DNA from: Pholiota molesta
Taxonomy: Eukaryota > Basidiomycota > Agaricomycetes > Agaricales > Strophariaceae
Direction of reading: 5' to 3'
Assembly: GCA_014925825.1 (NCBI GenBank)
Contig: JACGCK010000027.1
Coordinates: 310,001 to 374,000, forward strand
DNA length: 64,000 nt
Each line of letters opens with the position of its first letter. Positions within the stretch are counted from its first letter, which is position 1. This document shows positions 52,445-62,357 of this stretch, in pieces. Below the pieces are notes generated by a model that ran no database searches, was not told where the DNA came from, and was given only the letters and a program-made list of their open reading frames with translations. Made by a program: the position numbers and the translations under genes.

Positions 52445-54147
52445 ATGTCATTGAGCTTGCGCGCTAATCTACCTGTCGACGACACGGATCCCAACTTTCT
52501 CTACAGCACAGGAGATTGGCAGGAGCAGACTGGGTCGTCGCGGCAGCATAACTCGAATGTGCACCTCACAAGTAACTACGGTGCTACCATAAGCTTCAGA
52601 TATTCAGGTAGGTGCTGCTCCTAGTCGAACGTTGATTTCTTTTAAAATTCATGACTTCGATTCAGGCCAGGCTTTCGTTCTCTGGGGTACTACTCCACCA
52701 GGAAGTAACGATGTCATCGTTGATGTATCTATCGACGGGGGAAGCCCAACCACCATTACCCAGGCATGTAATCAGACGCGCAGTATCAAGTCGCCTTCTT
52801 CCAATCACCTGTAGTGGACTTCACTGTCCATACGGTCCTCGTCACAAACAGAGGGCGTTCTACTGACGCGAGCTTCTTGTTCGACAACCTGGTGTTATAC
52901 TCCGACGACATTGTTCCAAGTATGACAAGCCCCCCAACGTTGACGACACCTGCATCTACCACTCAGTCTACCACTCAATAGTTTCGACGCAGGATCCAAC
53001 TAGTACGCAGAGGTTGCAAGCCAGTACCAGCCATACGACATCGCTAACCACCACATCCTCTTCCTCTGTGTCAGTTTCATCAAGTCCTCAACTTCAACCA
53101 AATCGGGATTCGGTGCGGGTAATTGGACACTTCCTTAATGTTGTTTTCTCTGATTAATGTCCTCCAGTATTGAATTCGTCAACCTCTACACAACATTCAC
53201 AAGCACCGACTCCCGAGGAAGCACTGTTTATTCACGCAAACATTTACCACCTCATTCCTTGCGTCCTCCCAAACGGGTAGTGTGGTGGCTGCGCCTGCCA
53301 TGCAAGGCCTTCAAATATCGGCATGGTGATGGCAGGCGTTTTTGGAGGGCTGGCCTTTTTATTGCTTGTCATCGTGGCCGTCCTTGTTATAGGCGACGGC
53401 AAAAAATACACGCGCCCCGCTCGAAGAAGATGAGAGAGGCTAGCGCTCAAGAAAAGTAAGTATCGATTCCTGTGTTATCATATTACGACTGACGTTTTTT
53501 TTCAGCTAGAAGCGTGAAGCCGTCGATACTACCACAGCCGTTCAGGTTGAGCGCTCCACGCAATCCAATAAGTCTGATACCTCCCCTGCCTCTGGCCAAT
53601 CCCCTTTGATGTCGGAAAAGCTAGGCTATCGCAAAAACAGCAAACGCAATGCAAACCGGGATACCAGCCCAGAACCAGAATCATCCACCGCCGGTCCTTC
53701 TTCAACGGCGATCACGCCTCCCACGCTCCTTTAACCCAAGGCTTCTCCTCTGCGGCTCAACCCGACTCAGCCGCGCGAATATCCTGTCGCATCGACGCTC
53801 CACCTCTTAGCTAACGCAGCCGATCGAGAGACGCCGGCGCGACCCCATAGTCCGACGATGTCGTCCATGTACATGACCAGCATGAGCGGAGAAACGTACG
53901 ATGCCCCGCCAGCGTACCAGCCCCCGCTTACTGGCGTTCGGACGTCGGAATTCAAGACAAGGTCCCAGCTTTACAACGATCACACATCCCACCTCCAGGC
54001 GAAGGCGAATGATAAGGATCATCGGATACCGAGACTATGTCCTAGAGACTTCCGAACCTCTGTATCTATTGTGAGTATGGAAGGATCATTCACATCGATT
54101 TTAGAGCCTGACCACTATACAGTGATTGTTATTTTATATGTTTAGGG
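52445..54147 (+). CDS. Single-pass membrane protein with a Ser/Thr-rich stalk and a PPxY tail
   Basis: Function unknown. Typical agaricomycete surface-sensor layout. The ATG at 52445 opens MSLSLRANLPVDDTDPNFLY. A beta-rich outer domain follows (ATISFRYSG, AFVLWGTTPPGSNDVIVDVS, SPVVDFTVHTVLVTNRGRST, FLFDNLVLYSDDI), then a Ser/Thr-rich stalk, a hydrophobic helix near 53320-53390 (VFGGLAFLLLVIVAVLVI) followed by RRRQK, and a Ser/Pro-rich tail with TYDAPPAYQPPL containing a PPAY motif. I see no clear cleavable signal peptide, so the helix may act as the anchor. An intron starts at GTAGGT near 52610 and another at GTAAGT near 53456. The frame must change near 52776, 52978 and 53388 without introns. 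The exact end is uncertain: the open tail frame stops at 54145-54147 only if no further intron exists. Confidence 0.6.
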
Positions 54148-54988
54148 AATGTCGATCATTTATCTCTTGCGGCATACCGCATACCTCCCTTTATATGCTA
54201 CAGTCTAATGTAGATGTTGTGTTTGTATACCCAAGTTACACAAGCAACCTAATTCGCTGCTTCCTCTCAATCATAAACGGACATATTCGAATTCCCGATG
54301 TCATTGATTCATCCTTAGGTCTCTTATCGTTTTTTCCAACTTTTGATCCGCCTCAACTACTCACCGGATGATTGTCAACACTACGCGAAGGACTCTGAAG
54401 CCTAAAGCATCGTTATCGAATACGCGCCGGTAATTGCCGGCATATGGACCTGGAAGGCGTCATCCAAATTTTTCGCTGGCGCAAATATCTTTTAGGAGAC
54501 ATTTCTGTACCTTTGCTCAGTCGTTCCAATATGATGCTCTCAGGCCGCTGGAATCGCTTGGAGAATGGTGAATAGCCAGCATCACCTGATTGCGATTGCT
54601 GATGGGCGCTTATTGGGCGCTTACTCTATAACGAGCGCTCATTGGGTTTATGTAAGAGGAGCTCCAAGATGAGCTGTTTGGGTGCAACTAATGCAGAACT
54701 CTGCTGGTTAAATTAAAGTGTGCGGCTGGGACTGCTGGTCAAACGCGTTGTCCAGCACCTCGAGAGCATGCGCGGAAGCGCAAGCAGGTCCTTACAGATT
54801 TCACACTGCACAGAGTTTACAAGCACCAGCGCTTTTCTGCTGGCGCCTTTTTTTCAGCATTTTATACAATGATGATTTCAGTTTCGAAGGCAATGATAAT
54901 CATATATCAAGATACGTTTTAAAATTACAACCATCGCTAACTATGTATAGATCCGAAGGTGAGAGTAGCATTTCCAATTTTTGGGTGT
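54148..54988. other. Convergent 3' region, no gene seen
   Basis: Spacer between the membrane-protein gene (+) and the cellobiohydrolase gene (-). Near 54600 the octamer GGGCGCTT occurs twice, with a related inverted form (GAGCGCTC) close by. Confidence 0.4.
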
Positions 54989-56439
54989 TTAAGCAGTGCC
55001 AGTGTAGGTCGAGTTGAGATCGCCAAACTTGATGTTGGAGTAGATGACCTGCGAGTTCGGGACGGACCCCTCGACGGTAGCCGGCACACCGCTCGAGGTC
55101 GCGCACGTCCCACGCGCGACGCCAGGCACGGTCGCGGCCTTGGTAGTAGGGTAGTCGCTGTCGAGCCACAGCATGTTCGCGGTATGGTCGTCCCAGACGC
55201 TGAGCACCAGCACCATGCCCGAGGCCATCGCCTTCGAGATGCCCGCGAGGCCGCCGTGCTGGTCGAAGCTGTCCTGGTCGCCGAACGCCGTCTTCGCCGC
55301 GCTGCAGTACGCCGCCGTGATCGAGTCGTACGCGGACATGCCCGGCACGCTGACCTTGCTGTTCTGGATGACCTTGCCGTTCTGCACGTAGAGGCGGCGG
55401 ATCTCCGAGAGCGTGCCCGTCGCGGTGCCCGTGTTCGTGATGAACTGCGTGACGACGGTGAACTTCTGCTGGGTGTTGACGGCGAGGCCGGGCCCGTAGA
55501 ACGAGGTGTTGCCCATGCGGTACGAGTTGAAGTCGCAGCCGTCGGGGTCGCAGGTGCTCGCGTAGCGGTTGCTGGAGCCGGTGCCGCCGCAGGTGGCGTC
55601 GCCCGTGCAGCGCGTCTGCTGGACGTTGTCGCAGGGATGCGGGGTGTAGGCGGTGGAGATGGAGTTGGCCTCCCAGACGTCCATCTCGTTGCAGCAGGAG
55701 CCGTAGTTCCCGGTTCCAGCGTTGATGTCGTTGGTAGCAGGTACCCATCCCTCAGCGTTTGCCTATAAATCCATCAGCATGGAAAGTACGGAGAAGGATT
55801 TGAGTAGCAAAATGTACATACCTGGCCGTCGATAAACTTGAGGTCCCTGGGGCATTGGGAGTCGCAATACCCAGTACCGTACTGGGCACCCGCCTTGTTG
55901 GTCGGGAAGCGGCTAACGCCGCCGTCGGCGTCCATAGCAGAGAAGTACAGCGCGCCGTTCAGCCCGCAGGGGAGCTGCGAGACGTCGACGTCGAAGGCGA
56001 ACTCCTGGTTGAGGAGCTTGAACATCTGGTACTGCGTGTTGCTCGCCATCAGGTACACGCGCGAGCCGATGTTCTTCCCGTTGCTGTTGTTCGTGACGAA
56101 CTTGAGCGTCAGCGCATTGCCGCTGGTGGTGATGCCGTATGTCGCGGCGTAGTCCGCGCCCTCGAGGGCGCAGTTCGCCGCGCACGTCGCGTCGTTCGCG
56201 CAGATGGTGGCGTCCCACGTGTTGCCCGTGTAGCAGTTCGTGTACGTGCCCGTCTTGTGCACCCAGCGCCAGTTCGAGTCGAGGACGATGGAGCCGGCGG
56301 ACTGCGTCGCGCATCCGCCGCTCTTGGTGCATTTCTGCCAGGGCAGCGTCGGGTGCGTTTCCGCCTGGTACGTGCCGACCTGCTGGCCGCAGACGACAGA
56401 GGCGAGGACGAGGGAGACAAGGGCGGCTTTTTGGAACAT
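54989..56439 (-). CDS. GH7 cellobiohydrolase (reducing-end exocellulase)
   Basis: Secreted enzyme that releases cellobiose from cellulose chain ends. The precursor is 463 residues. Residues 1-18 ([18 protein letters not shown]) form a signal peptide. The mature start [19 protein letters not shown] is typical of the family. The catalytic motif EMDVWEANS puts the nucleophile at Glu232, Asp234 beside it and the acid/base at Glu237. Many Cys residues follow ([15 protein letters not shown]). One intron of 59 bp (donor 55821, acceptor ending 55763) joins FIDGQ to ANAEGWVPA. The protein stops right after the catalytic domain ([10 protein letters not shown]), so there is no linker or CBM1. The start is the ATG at 56439. 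A second in-frame ATG at 56478 would place extra residues before the signal peptide. No frame break was found. Confidence 0.97.
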
Positions 56440-56497
56440 ATCCAGCTCGAGGGAGATCGATGGAGAATGAGGGACCATATTACCTTTTTCTGAGTGC

Positions 56498-56504
56498 CTT
56501 TATA
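56498..56504 (-). promoter_or_regulatory. TATA box of the cellobiohydrolase gene
   Basis: TATAAAG on the minus strand, about 60 bp upstream of the ATG at 56439. This position makes the ATG at 56439 the better start and suggests a strong core promoter. Confidence 0.6.
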
Positions 56505-56885
56505 CGCCCTTCAGGTGGTGGATAGTCCGACGATGAAGCAAATAATATCCTTCAAGTCTCTTGCTTTCGTTCTTTCGTTTCCGCGAATGTACATGGTCGA
56601 AGAAAATTGCCAGATATTCGGAGAGACAACTCAGCCAGCGGCATATCGTAGGACTATTTCTCGTGCAGCACACACAGCTGAGGGAGCACATCTGACTCAT
56701 GCAAGAGAAAAGGTGCTGCGCTGCATGACCCAACGGCATAACAAAAAGCAGCGCAAGACCTCGCATCTGTCATACCCAAAGCAACCAGGTATCCAAAATC
56801 AGCAACACTGAAATTCAATTTGGCATGAATCGCCAGCATATAACGCCCGCGCATCGAAGGAACTAGAAACGGCCGAAAAAGTCAG
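56505..56885. other. Upstream region of the cellobiohydrolase gene
   Basis: No gene seen. It should contain the upstream control region. I do not assign individual activator sites. Confidence 0.4.
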
Positions 56886-57104
56886 CCCCAGGCCACAAGG
56901 TCTGACGAACGTGTAGATACATTTGACCGCCGCTCTATTGCCGTGCACGTCAAAACTCGCAAGAAAGGTCAAGCCAGGCCTTTGACTTGACTCGCACGGC
57001 CCACCGCTGTAGCGTGCTAGCGTGTTCGCGGACGCAGAAATGCGCACCAAACAGTCAACACACCACCAGATCTCCCGTTTGAAAGGCGAAGCCTATTTTT
57101 AGCG

Positions 57105-57141
57105 TGCCAAGCCTACCCGAAATGCGGGGTAGTGCTTGGCA
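57105..57141. repeat. Hairpin repeat, copy 1
   Basis: The arms TGCCAAGC/GCTTGGCA and CTACCC/GGGTAG enclose a short loop, giving a near-perfect 14-bp stem over 37 bases. The preceding sequence CCTATTTTTAGCG is shared with the other copies. Confidence 0.8.
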
Positions 57142-57914
57142 GAAGCCATTCAACGGGAGTATCGAAGCCTTGACTCTCTAAGTATACACCGAAATCGATC
57201 CTAATTTTACACCGCGTTGGGGGGAAAATAGAGCTCGTGAATGAAGCAAACGCCTAAATTGTCCAAACAAACCATTGACAGCACGAAGCAAGCAATCAAA
57301 TGGAATGCACTCACTGGCCAGGTGTCCATTGACATGCCCGCGTCGCGTCCTCGTGAGGTCAAGCTTTGAAGAACGTGCAGCTACATTTCACCGCCCATTC
57401 AATTGCCGCGCAGGAAAGGCGGCCCGCACATGCAGTAGCGTTCTAGCGCGCTCAAAAATGCAGAATGAGCACCAAACATCAAGTATACACCGAAATCGAT
57501 CCTAATATTGCATCGCGTTTGGGGGAAATAGAGCTCCTGAACGAAGTATACGCTTAAACTGTCCAAACAAGCCATCAGTGCGAAGCAAGCAGGCAATGCA
57601 ATGGAATGCACTGGCCGAGCGCTCGCTGGGTAGACACTGGCCGGGGCAGGCGTCCTTGCCCGTGTCGTGCCTCGTGAGGTCTGAAGAACATCCAGACATA
57701 TTTTACCGTCCGTGCAATTGCAGTGCACGTCAAGACCCCAGAAAAAGTCAAGCCAGCATTTGCTTGACTCGCACTGCCCACTAATGTAGCGTTCTATGTA
57801 GCGTGTTCACGAATGCAGACTGAATGCAGAGATGCGCACCAAAGTTCAAACAGCCAACGCACCACTAGGCTGGCCTCATCTGGCCTCATTCGACAGGCGG
57901 ATTTATTCTTAGCG

Positions 57915-57951
57915 TGCCAAGCCTACCCGAAATGCGGGGTAGCGCTTGGCA
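57915..57951. repeat. Hairpin repeat, copy 2
   Basis: Same stem and loop as copy 1 except for one base in the right arm spacer (AGCGC against AGTGC). Confidence 0.8.
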
Positions 57952-58379
57952 GACGCAATTCAACGGGGATATCGAAGCCTCGAAAGCTTGACGCTGAACC
58001 ACCGAAATCGGTCCTAATTATACACCGCATCATATGTTGGGAAAAAATAGAGCTCGTGAACAAACTATACAATTACTCTGTCCAGACAGCACAACCAGCG
58101 CCAAACACACCGACATCCATCCTAATTATACACCGCGTTCAGGATCCGGAAAAGAGAGCTCGTGAACGATCTATAAACACTCGCCAAACGCCGAAGCCAT
58201 GACTTGAAACTTCTATACACCGATATCCATCCTAATAAATTAATTACACACCGCGTCGAAAACAGCGCGCGTGCGCGAAACTCTCCGCCTAAACCGACGG
58301 ACAGACGCCAAGCAAGGCAGGCGCTGATAGCTACGGACCGTCCACGTCCGCGTTGATCGTACGCACTAAACAGAAACCA

Positions 58380-59811
58380 CTACGCCGCCGCCGCCTCCGC
58401 CTCCCACTCCCCCAAAATCCGCACCGTCGCCTCCCAGATCTCCTCCTGCAGCCCCTCATCCCTCGCATTCTTCCCCGCCCTTCCCACCCTCCCCTGCGGC
58501 ACGAGGTACGCGCCCTGATACGTCTCCAGATCCTGCTTGACCGCCGGCGCCGCAGCCGCGAACGCCGACGTGTACGCGCCGCGGTCCGGGGACAGGAAGA
58601 AGAGGTTGACGAGCGGCTCGAGGAGGACGCGCACGGGGAGGCGGTGCGCGAAGGTGTTCACGGGGCCGGGGTGCACGACGAGGCAGGTGATGCCGTGCGG
58701 CGCGAGGCGGCGGGAGAGCGCGCTGAGCGTGAGCAGGTTCGCGAGCTTGGAGAGGCCTGTGTTGTTTTGATGTTAGTGGTGAATTAGTGAAAGGTGGGGG
58801 GCGGAGCGGTGGTTGGGCAGGGACTGACAGTATAGAGACCACGCGGGGACCCAGTCTTTGCTGGTGTCTGGGGTGAAGTCCGCGAGGGTGCGGAAGTGGA
58901 GCCCCGGGCGCTTGCCGAGCCCCATGTCGTGCGCGTTCGAGCCGATCTGGTGTGTGCGTGCTGTGAGATACAGGAAGGTTTACATGAGAGTGGGGCCTAC
59001 ATAAACGACCCTAACGTCCGAATGTGGTTCTTCCGCTGTTTTGATGAGGAGCGGGAGGAGGGATTGGGTGAGTTGGAAGGTGCCGAAGTGGCTTTTGGAG
59101 CGCGTCAGTGATTAGTAGTAGTAGTGTGGCTTTCTATGCGACTTACTTGACCATCATGATTTCTGAGCGAAATGACAACATCAGTCTGATGGATCTCGAA
59201 CATTCCTAGATGAATTCAACGTACGGTCCTGTACTTCTTTATCGGCAAGTCTGCATATCCCAAGGTAGCGTGAATTACCATTCAACTTTTACGATAGTCC
59301 TGAATGCACTTACACACCAGCGTTGTTAACTATAAAACACCAAAGAAACAAAAATCAGCATACATAGGTGGCACCACAGGTAATACTGGCACGTACTTAG
59401 AACATCGAGCCTCTGCTCCCTCTCTATTAGCGTTTCCGCGGCCGCCTTGGCCTGTGCGGGCGTGCTCAGATCGCAGTGGTGGTACACGACCACCCCGGGC
59501 GTCAGCCGCGCCGCCGTGCCGGGCGGCGTCGCGGCCAGCTCAAGCTCGAGCGCGGCGACGGCGGCGCGCCCTTTCTCCTCGCTCCTCGAGCCGAGGTACA
59601 CCTTCGCGCCGCGGGTGGCGAGGTGCTTGACGGTGGCGTACCCGATGCCGTGGCTGGAGGAAGCGCGGTGTGTGAGCATGTGAGAACGGGCGCGGAGGAC
59701 GCGGGAAGGAGGCCGCGGGACTCACTTGGCGCCTGTGACGAAGACGACTTTGCCGGTGAGGTCGGGGAGGTCGCGCTCCGGCTCGAATTGGGGAGAGGAG
59801 AAGGGGAACAT
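58380..59811 (-). CDS. Short-chain dehydrogenase/reductase, copy A
   Basis: Rossmann-fold oxidoreductase, probably NADP(H)-dependent and retinol-dehydrogenase-like. The substrate is unknown. The start is the ATG at 59811 (MFPFSSPQFEPERDLPDLTG). The coenzyme motif TGA/NHGIG is split by an intron. VYLGSRSEEKGRAAVAALE and HHCDLSTPAQ follow. LDVL and NNAGV are joined across an intron with Ile between them. The catalytic Tyr-x3-Lys is formed across an intron from WSLY and GLSKLANLL. VVHPGPVNTF and EIWEATVRILGEWEA follow, with the stop at 58380. About eight short exons. Copy B at 62358-63852 is a close paralogue with the same exon plan. No frame break was seen. Confidence 0.9.
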
Positions 59812-59847
59812 GGTGTGGTTGGGGCCTGGCTGCATCACCTTGGCCGG

Positions 59848-59855
59848 TTTTTATA
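59848..59855 (-). promoter_or_regulatory. TATA box of SDR copy A
   Basis: TATAAAAA on the minus strand, within GCCTATAAAAA, about 40 bp upstream of the ATG at 59811. The GCCTATAAA context is also present upstream of copy B. Confidence 0.55.
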
Positions 59856-61359
59856 GGCGTCATGGATTCATGGAAGGGAATTTTTTGCGTGGCAGGAGCA
59901 GGCGCGAGCTGAGCCAGAGTAGACACGCACGCTCGGCAGAGACGGGACAGAGGAGTCTTCCGTTCGCACCGCATGCTCTGTGCCATGTGGGCATTACTTT
60001 CCAAGAGTTGAAGAGCACGACATTCGGGAAAGGATTCGGCAAGTAGTGCGCACCAGTCCGGCACAGATTCGAAGGCTTGGTAATGGTATGACTAAAAAGG
60101 GTACGTCAATTGGCGCTCGTCACTCCTCCATATTTCTTGGGCGGGGGAATAGAGCTCGTGGCCGCAATAAAGTGTTATGCTTGAGCTGTCCAGTACAGCC
60201 CATCAGCGACAGGAAGCAAGCAATGGAATGAAATACACTCGCCTGGCACGGTGTCCTTGTCCGCGTCCTCGTAGGTCTGTCGCTTAAAGAACGCGCAGCT
60301 ACATCTCACCGCCCATTCAAACATCAAAACCCGCAGGAAAGGTCAGGCCATTTCTTCTTTGACTTGGCTTGCATAGCCTGCCCATGAAATGTTCTAGCGA
60401 TGTAGTGTTCTAGCGATGTGGTGTTCCAGCGCGCTCGTGAGTCCAGAACGCGCCCCAGCCGCTCGACACGCCGCCAGAGGTCATGTATGCGCCAAAATAA
60501 ATCCTCAGTTTACTACACCGCGTTTGGGGGGAAAATGGAGCTCGTGCGTGGATGAAGTATACGCTGAAACTCTCCAGACAGCCCATCATGCATCAGCGCC
60601 GAGAAGCAAGGAATGCAATGCAATAAAATAGAACGCACTCGCCTAGCACTAACTAGGGCGGGCTGATTTAGGCTGGGCTGGGTAGCGTCTGGCAAATGCG
60701 TGGATATGGATGATAATGCAAGTGATAATGCGTGTAGCTCAAGTGCAGCTGCGGCGACATCGAGACGAGGTGCTACCAGTCTGAACTCCGCCGGGCCGGG
60801 ATGCCAGCACTGCCACAACGGTCCATAGTTTAGCTTACCTGCAGCTTACCCTTCCTAGGGTGCTGTTCAGCGCATCCAAAGTTTCTCGAAGCGCGCATCG
60901 CGCGGAATTTTCTTTGAACCTCCGGAAAATTTTCTGAGGTCTTAGACACCATTTTAGCTCATTTTATGGCTATCCAAGTGGTTCTGTGAGTTTCTTTTTT
61001 CTCCCTCTTTTCTTTCCTTTTTTGAATTCTTTTTTCTAGTTCTTTCTTAGAAACACCATCAGCCTGATAAAGGGAAAAACCCATGGTTGCATTCAATGGC
61101 CAGCATATATCGCCGCCACACGGTCTGACGAACGTTCAGATACATTTTACCGCCGCTCAATTGCCGTGCACGTCCGTCAAAACTCGCAGGAAAGGTCAAG
61201 CCAGCCCCTGACTTGCCTCACACGGCCCGCCCATCGACTTGCACCGTTCTACATAGCGCGTGCCCACGAACGAACAGAAATGCGCATTGCGCACACCACA
61301 CCCACCCCAATCTCCAGGTCCCCCGCGCCGAGTCAAAAAGGTGGAGCCTATTTTTAGTG

Positions 61360-61395
61360 TGCCAAGTTGACGAGGAATACGGGGTAGCGCTTGGC
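61360..61395. repeat. Hairpin repeat, degenerate copy 3
   Basis: Outer arms TGCCAAG/CTTGGCA and the inner GGGGTAG are kept, but the left inner arm has changed to TTGACGAGG, so the stem is interrupted. Confidence 0.6.
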
Positions 61396-61914
61396 AGACG
61401 CAATTCAACGGGAAGCCTCGAAATCTGGATGCAGAACAGCGAAATCGGTCCTAATTATACATACACCGCGCCTGCGAGAAATAGCGCTCGTAACGGACTA
61501 TCCGCTTGAACTGTCCAGACAGACAGCAAACAAGCAACGGAATAGACTAATCGCCAAATTCCGAAACTTTGACTTCTCTATGTACACTGGTATCGATCCT
61601 ATGTAATTATACACCTCATTTGAAGCATAAGAAAAAAATAGAGCTTGTGAGGCTTGAGCGAACTACATACAAGCACACGTCAAACACCGAAGCCTTCACT
61701 CTATACACCGACATCCATCCTACTCACACACCGCATCTGTTCTCCGAAGAGTGGCATAGAACCGCGCGCGCACGATCCTAGCATGGACGACAGTGGCCTG
61801 ACTCGCGAGGGTGCGGGGACGGACGAGAGAAACGGTGCGCAGCTGCGGGGCAACGTCACTGAGCGCCATCAGGTCCCCCGCTCCAAGTCGAAAAGGCGGT
61901 GCCTATTTTTAGCG

Positions 61915-61950
61915 TGCCAAGCCTACTGGAAATGCGGGGTAGGGCAGACT
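61915..61950. repeat. Hairpin repeat, degenerate copy 4
   Basis: TGCCAAGCCTACTGGAAATG then GGGGTAGGGCAGA. The right outer arm is shortened relative to copies 1 and 2, so the hairpin is lost. The flanking CCTATTTTTAGCG is retained. Confidence 0.6.
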
Positions 61951-62357
61951 TCAACGGGGATGTCGAAGCCTCGAAAGCTTGACGTTGGACGCTGAACACC
62001 GAAATCGGTCCTAATTACATATACACCGCGCCTGCGAGAAATAGCGCTCCTGAGCGAACTATGCGCTTCAATTGTCCAGACAGCAAACATGCAACGCACC
62101 GAAGCCTGGACTCTGTACACCGACATCGATCCTAATTATACACCGCATCCGAGAAAACCAGAGCGCGTGAACGCACTACAAGCACGCGCCAAACACCGAC
62201 ACCTTCACTCTAGTGTATACACCGACATCCATCCTAATCACACACCGCATCCGCTTTGCGAAGAGTGGCACAGAACCGCGCGCATGAACCCACGCCCCAA
62301 CCAATCCAGAACCCCGCATCAATCCCAGAACCCAACCCACCGCCCCTGCGCCCCTAC

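Larger units (their letters stand above)
56886..58270. repeat. Composite repeat field A
   Basis: Noncoding, built from diverged copies of a few blocks. Block 1 starts GAACGTG(C)AG.TACATTT.ACCGCC, near 56905, 57370 and 57690. Block 2 is a hairpin (57105-57141 and 57915-57951). Block 3 carries the core ACCGAMATCSATCCTAAT then ACACCGC, near 57186, 57487, 58000, 58107 and 58217. It is usually followed by GAGCTC.TGAACGA. The last three block-3 copies are spaced 107 and 110 bp apart, so that part is nearly tandem. Field B near 60-62 kb uses the same blocks. Confidence 0.82.
59900..62280. repeat. Composite repeat field B
   Basis: About 2.4 kb without a supported gene, built from the same blocks as field A. 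Block 1 copies lie near 60280 and 61130. Degenerate hairpin copies lie near 61360-61395 and 61915-61950. The ACCGAMATCSATCCTAAT core recurs near 60495 (weak), 61437, 61583, 61703, 61996, 62117 and 62218. Spacings of 101-146 bp show a nearly tandem organisation toward the right end. A stretch near 60660-61090, including the pyrimidine-rich part around 61000, lacks these blocks. Confidence 0.8.

Noticed and set aside
54959..56493. Long plus-strand open frames across the cellobiohydrolase gene
   Set aside because: They are antisense shadows of a GC-rich, strongly biased coding sequence. The minus-strand GH7 protein accounts for the region completely.
58353..58787. Arg-rich plus-strand frames over the SDR genes (also 62256-62825)
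   Set aside because: Antisense shadows of the GC-rich last exons of the SDR genes.
57186..62250. Repeat fields considered as a CRISPR array
   Set aside because: Cores are diverged, spacing varies from about 100 to over 300 bp (with a >2 kb gap holding SDR copy A), flanks are shared between units, and the genome is eukaryotic.
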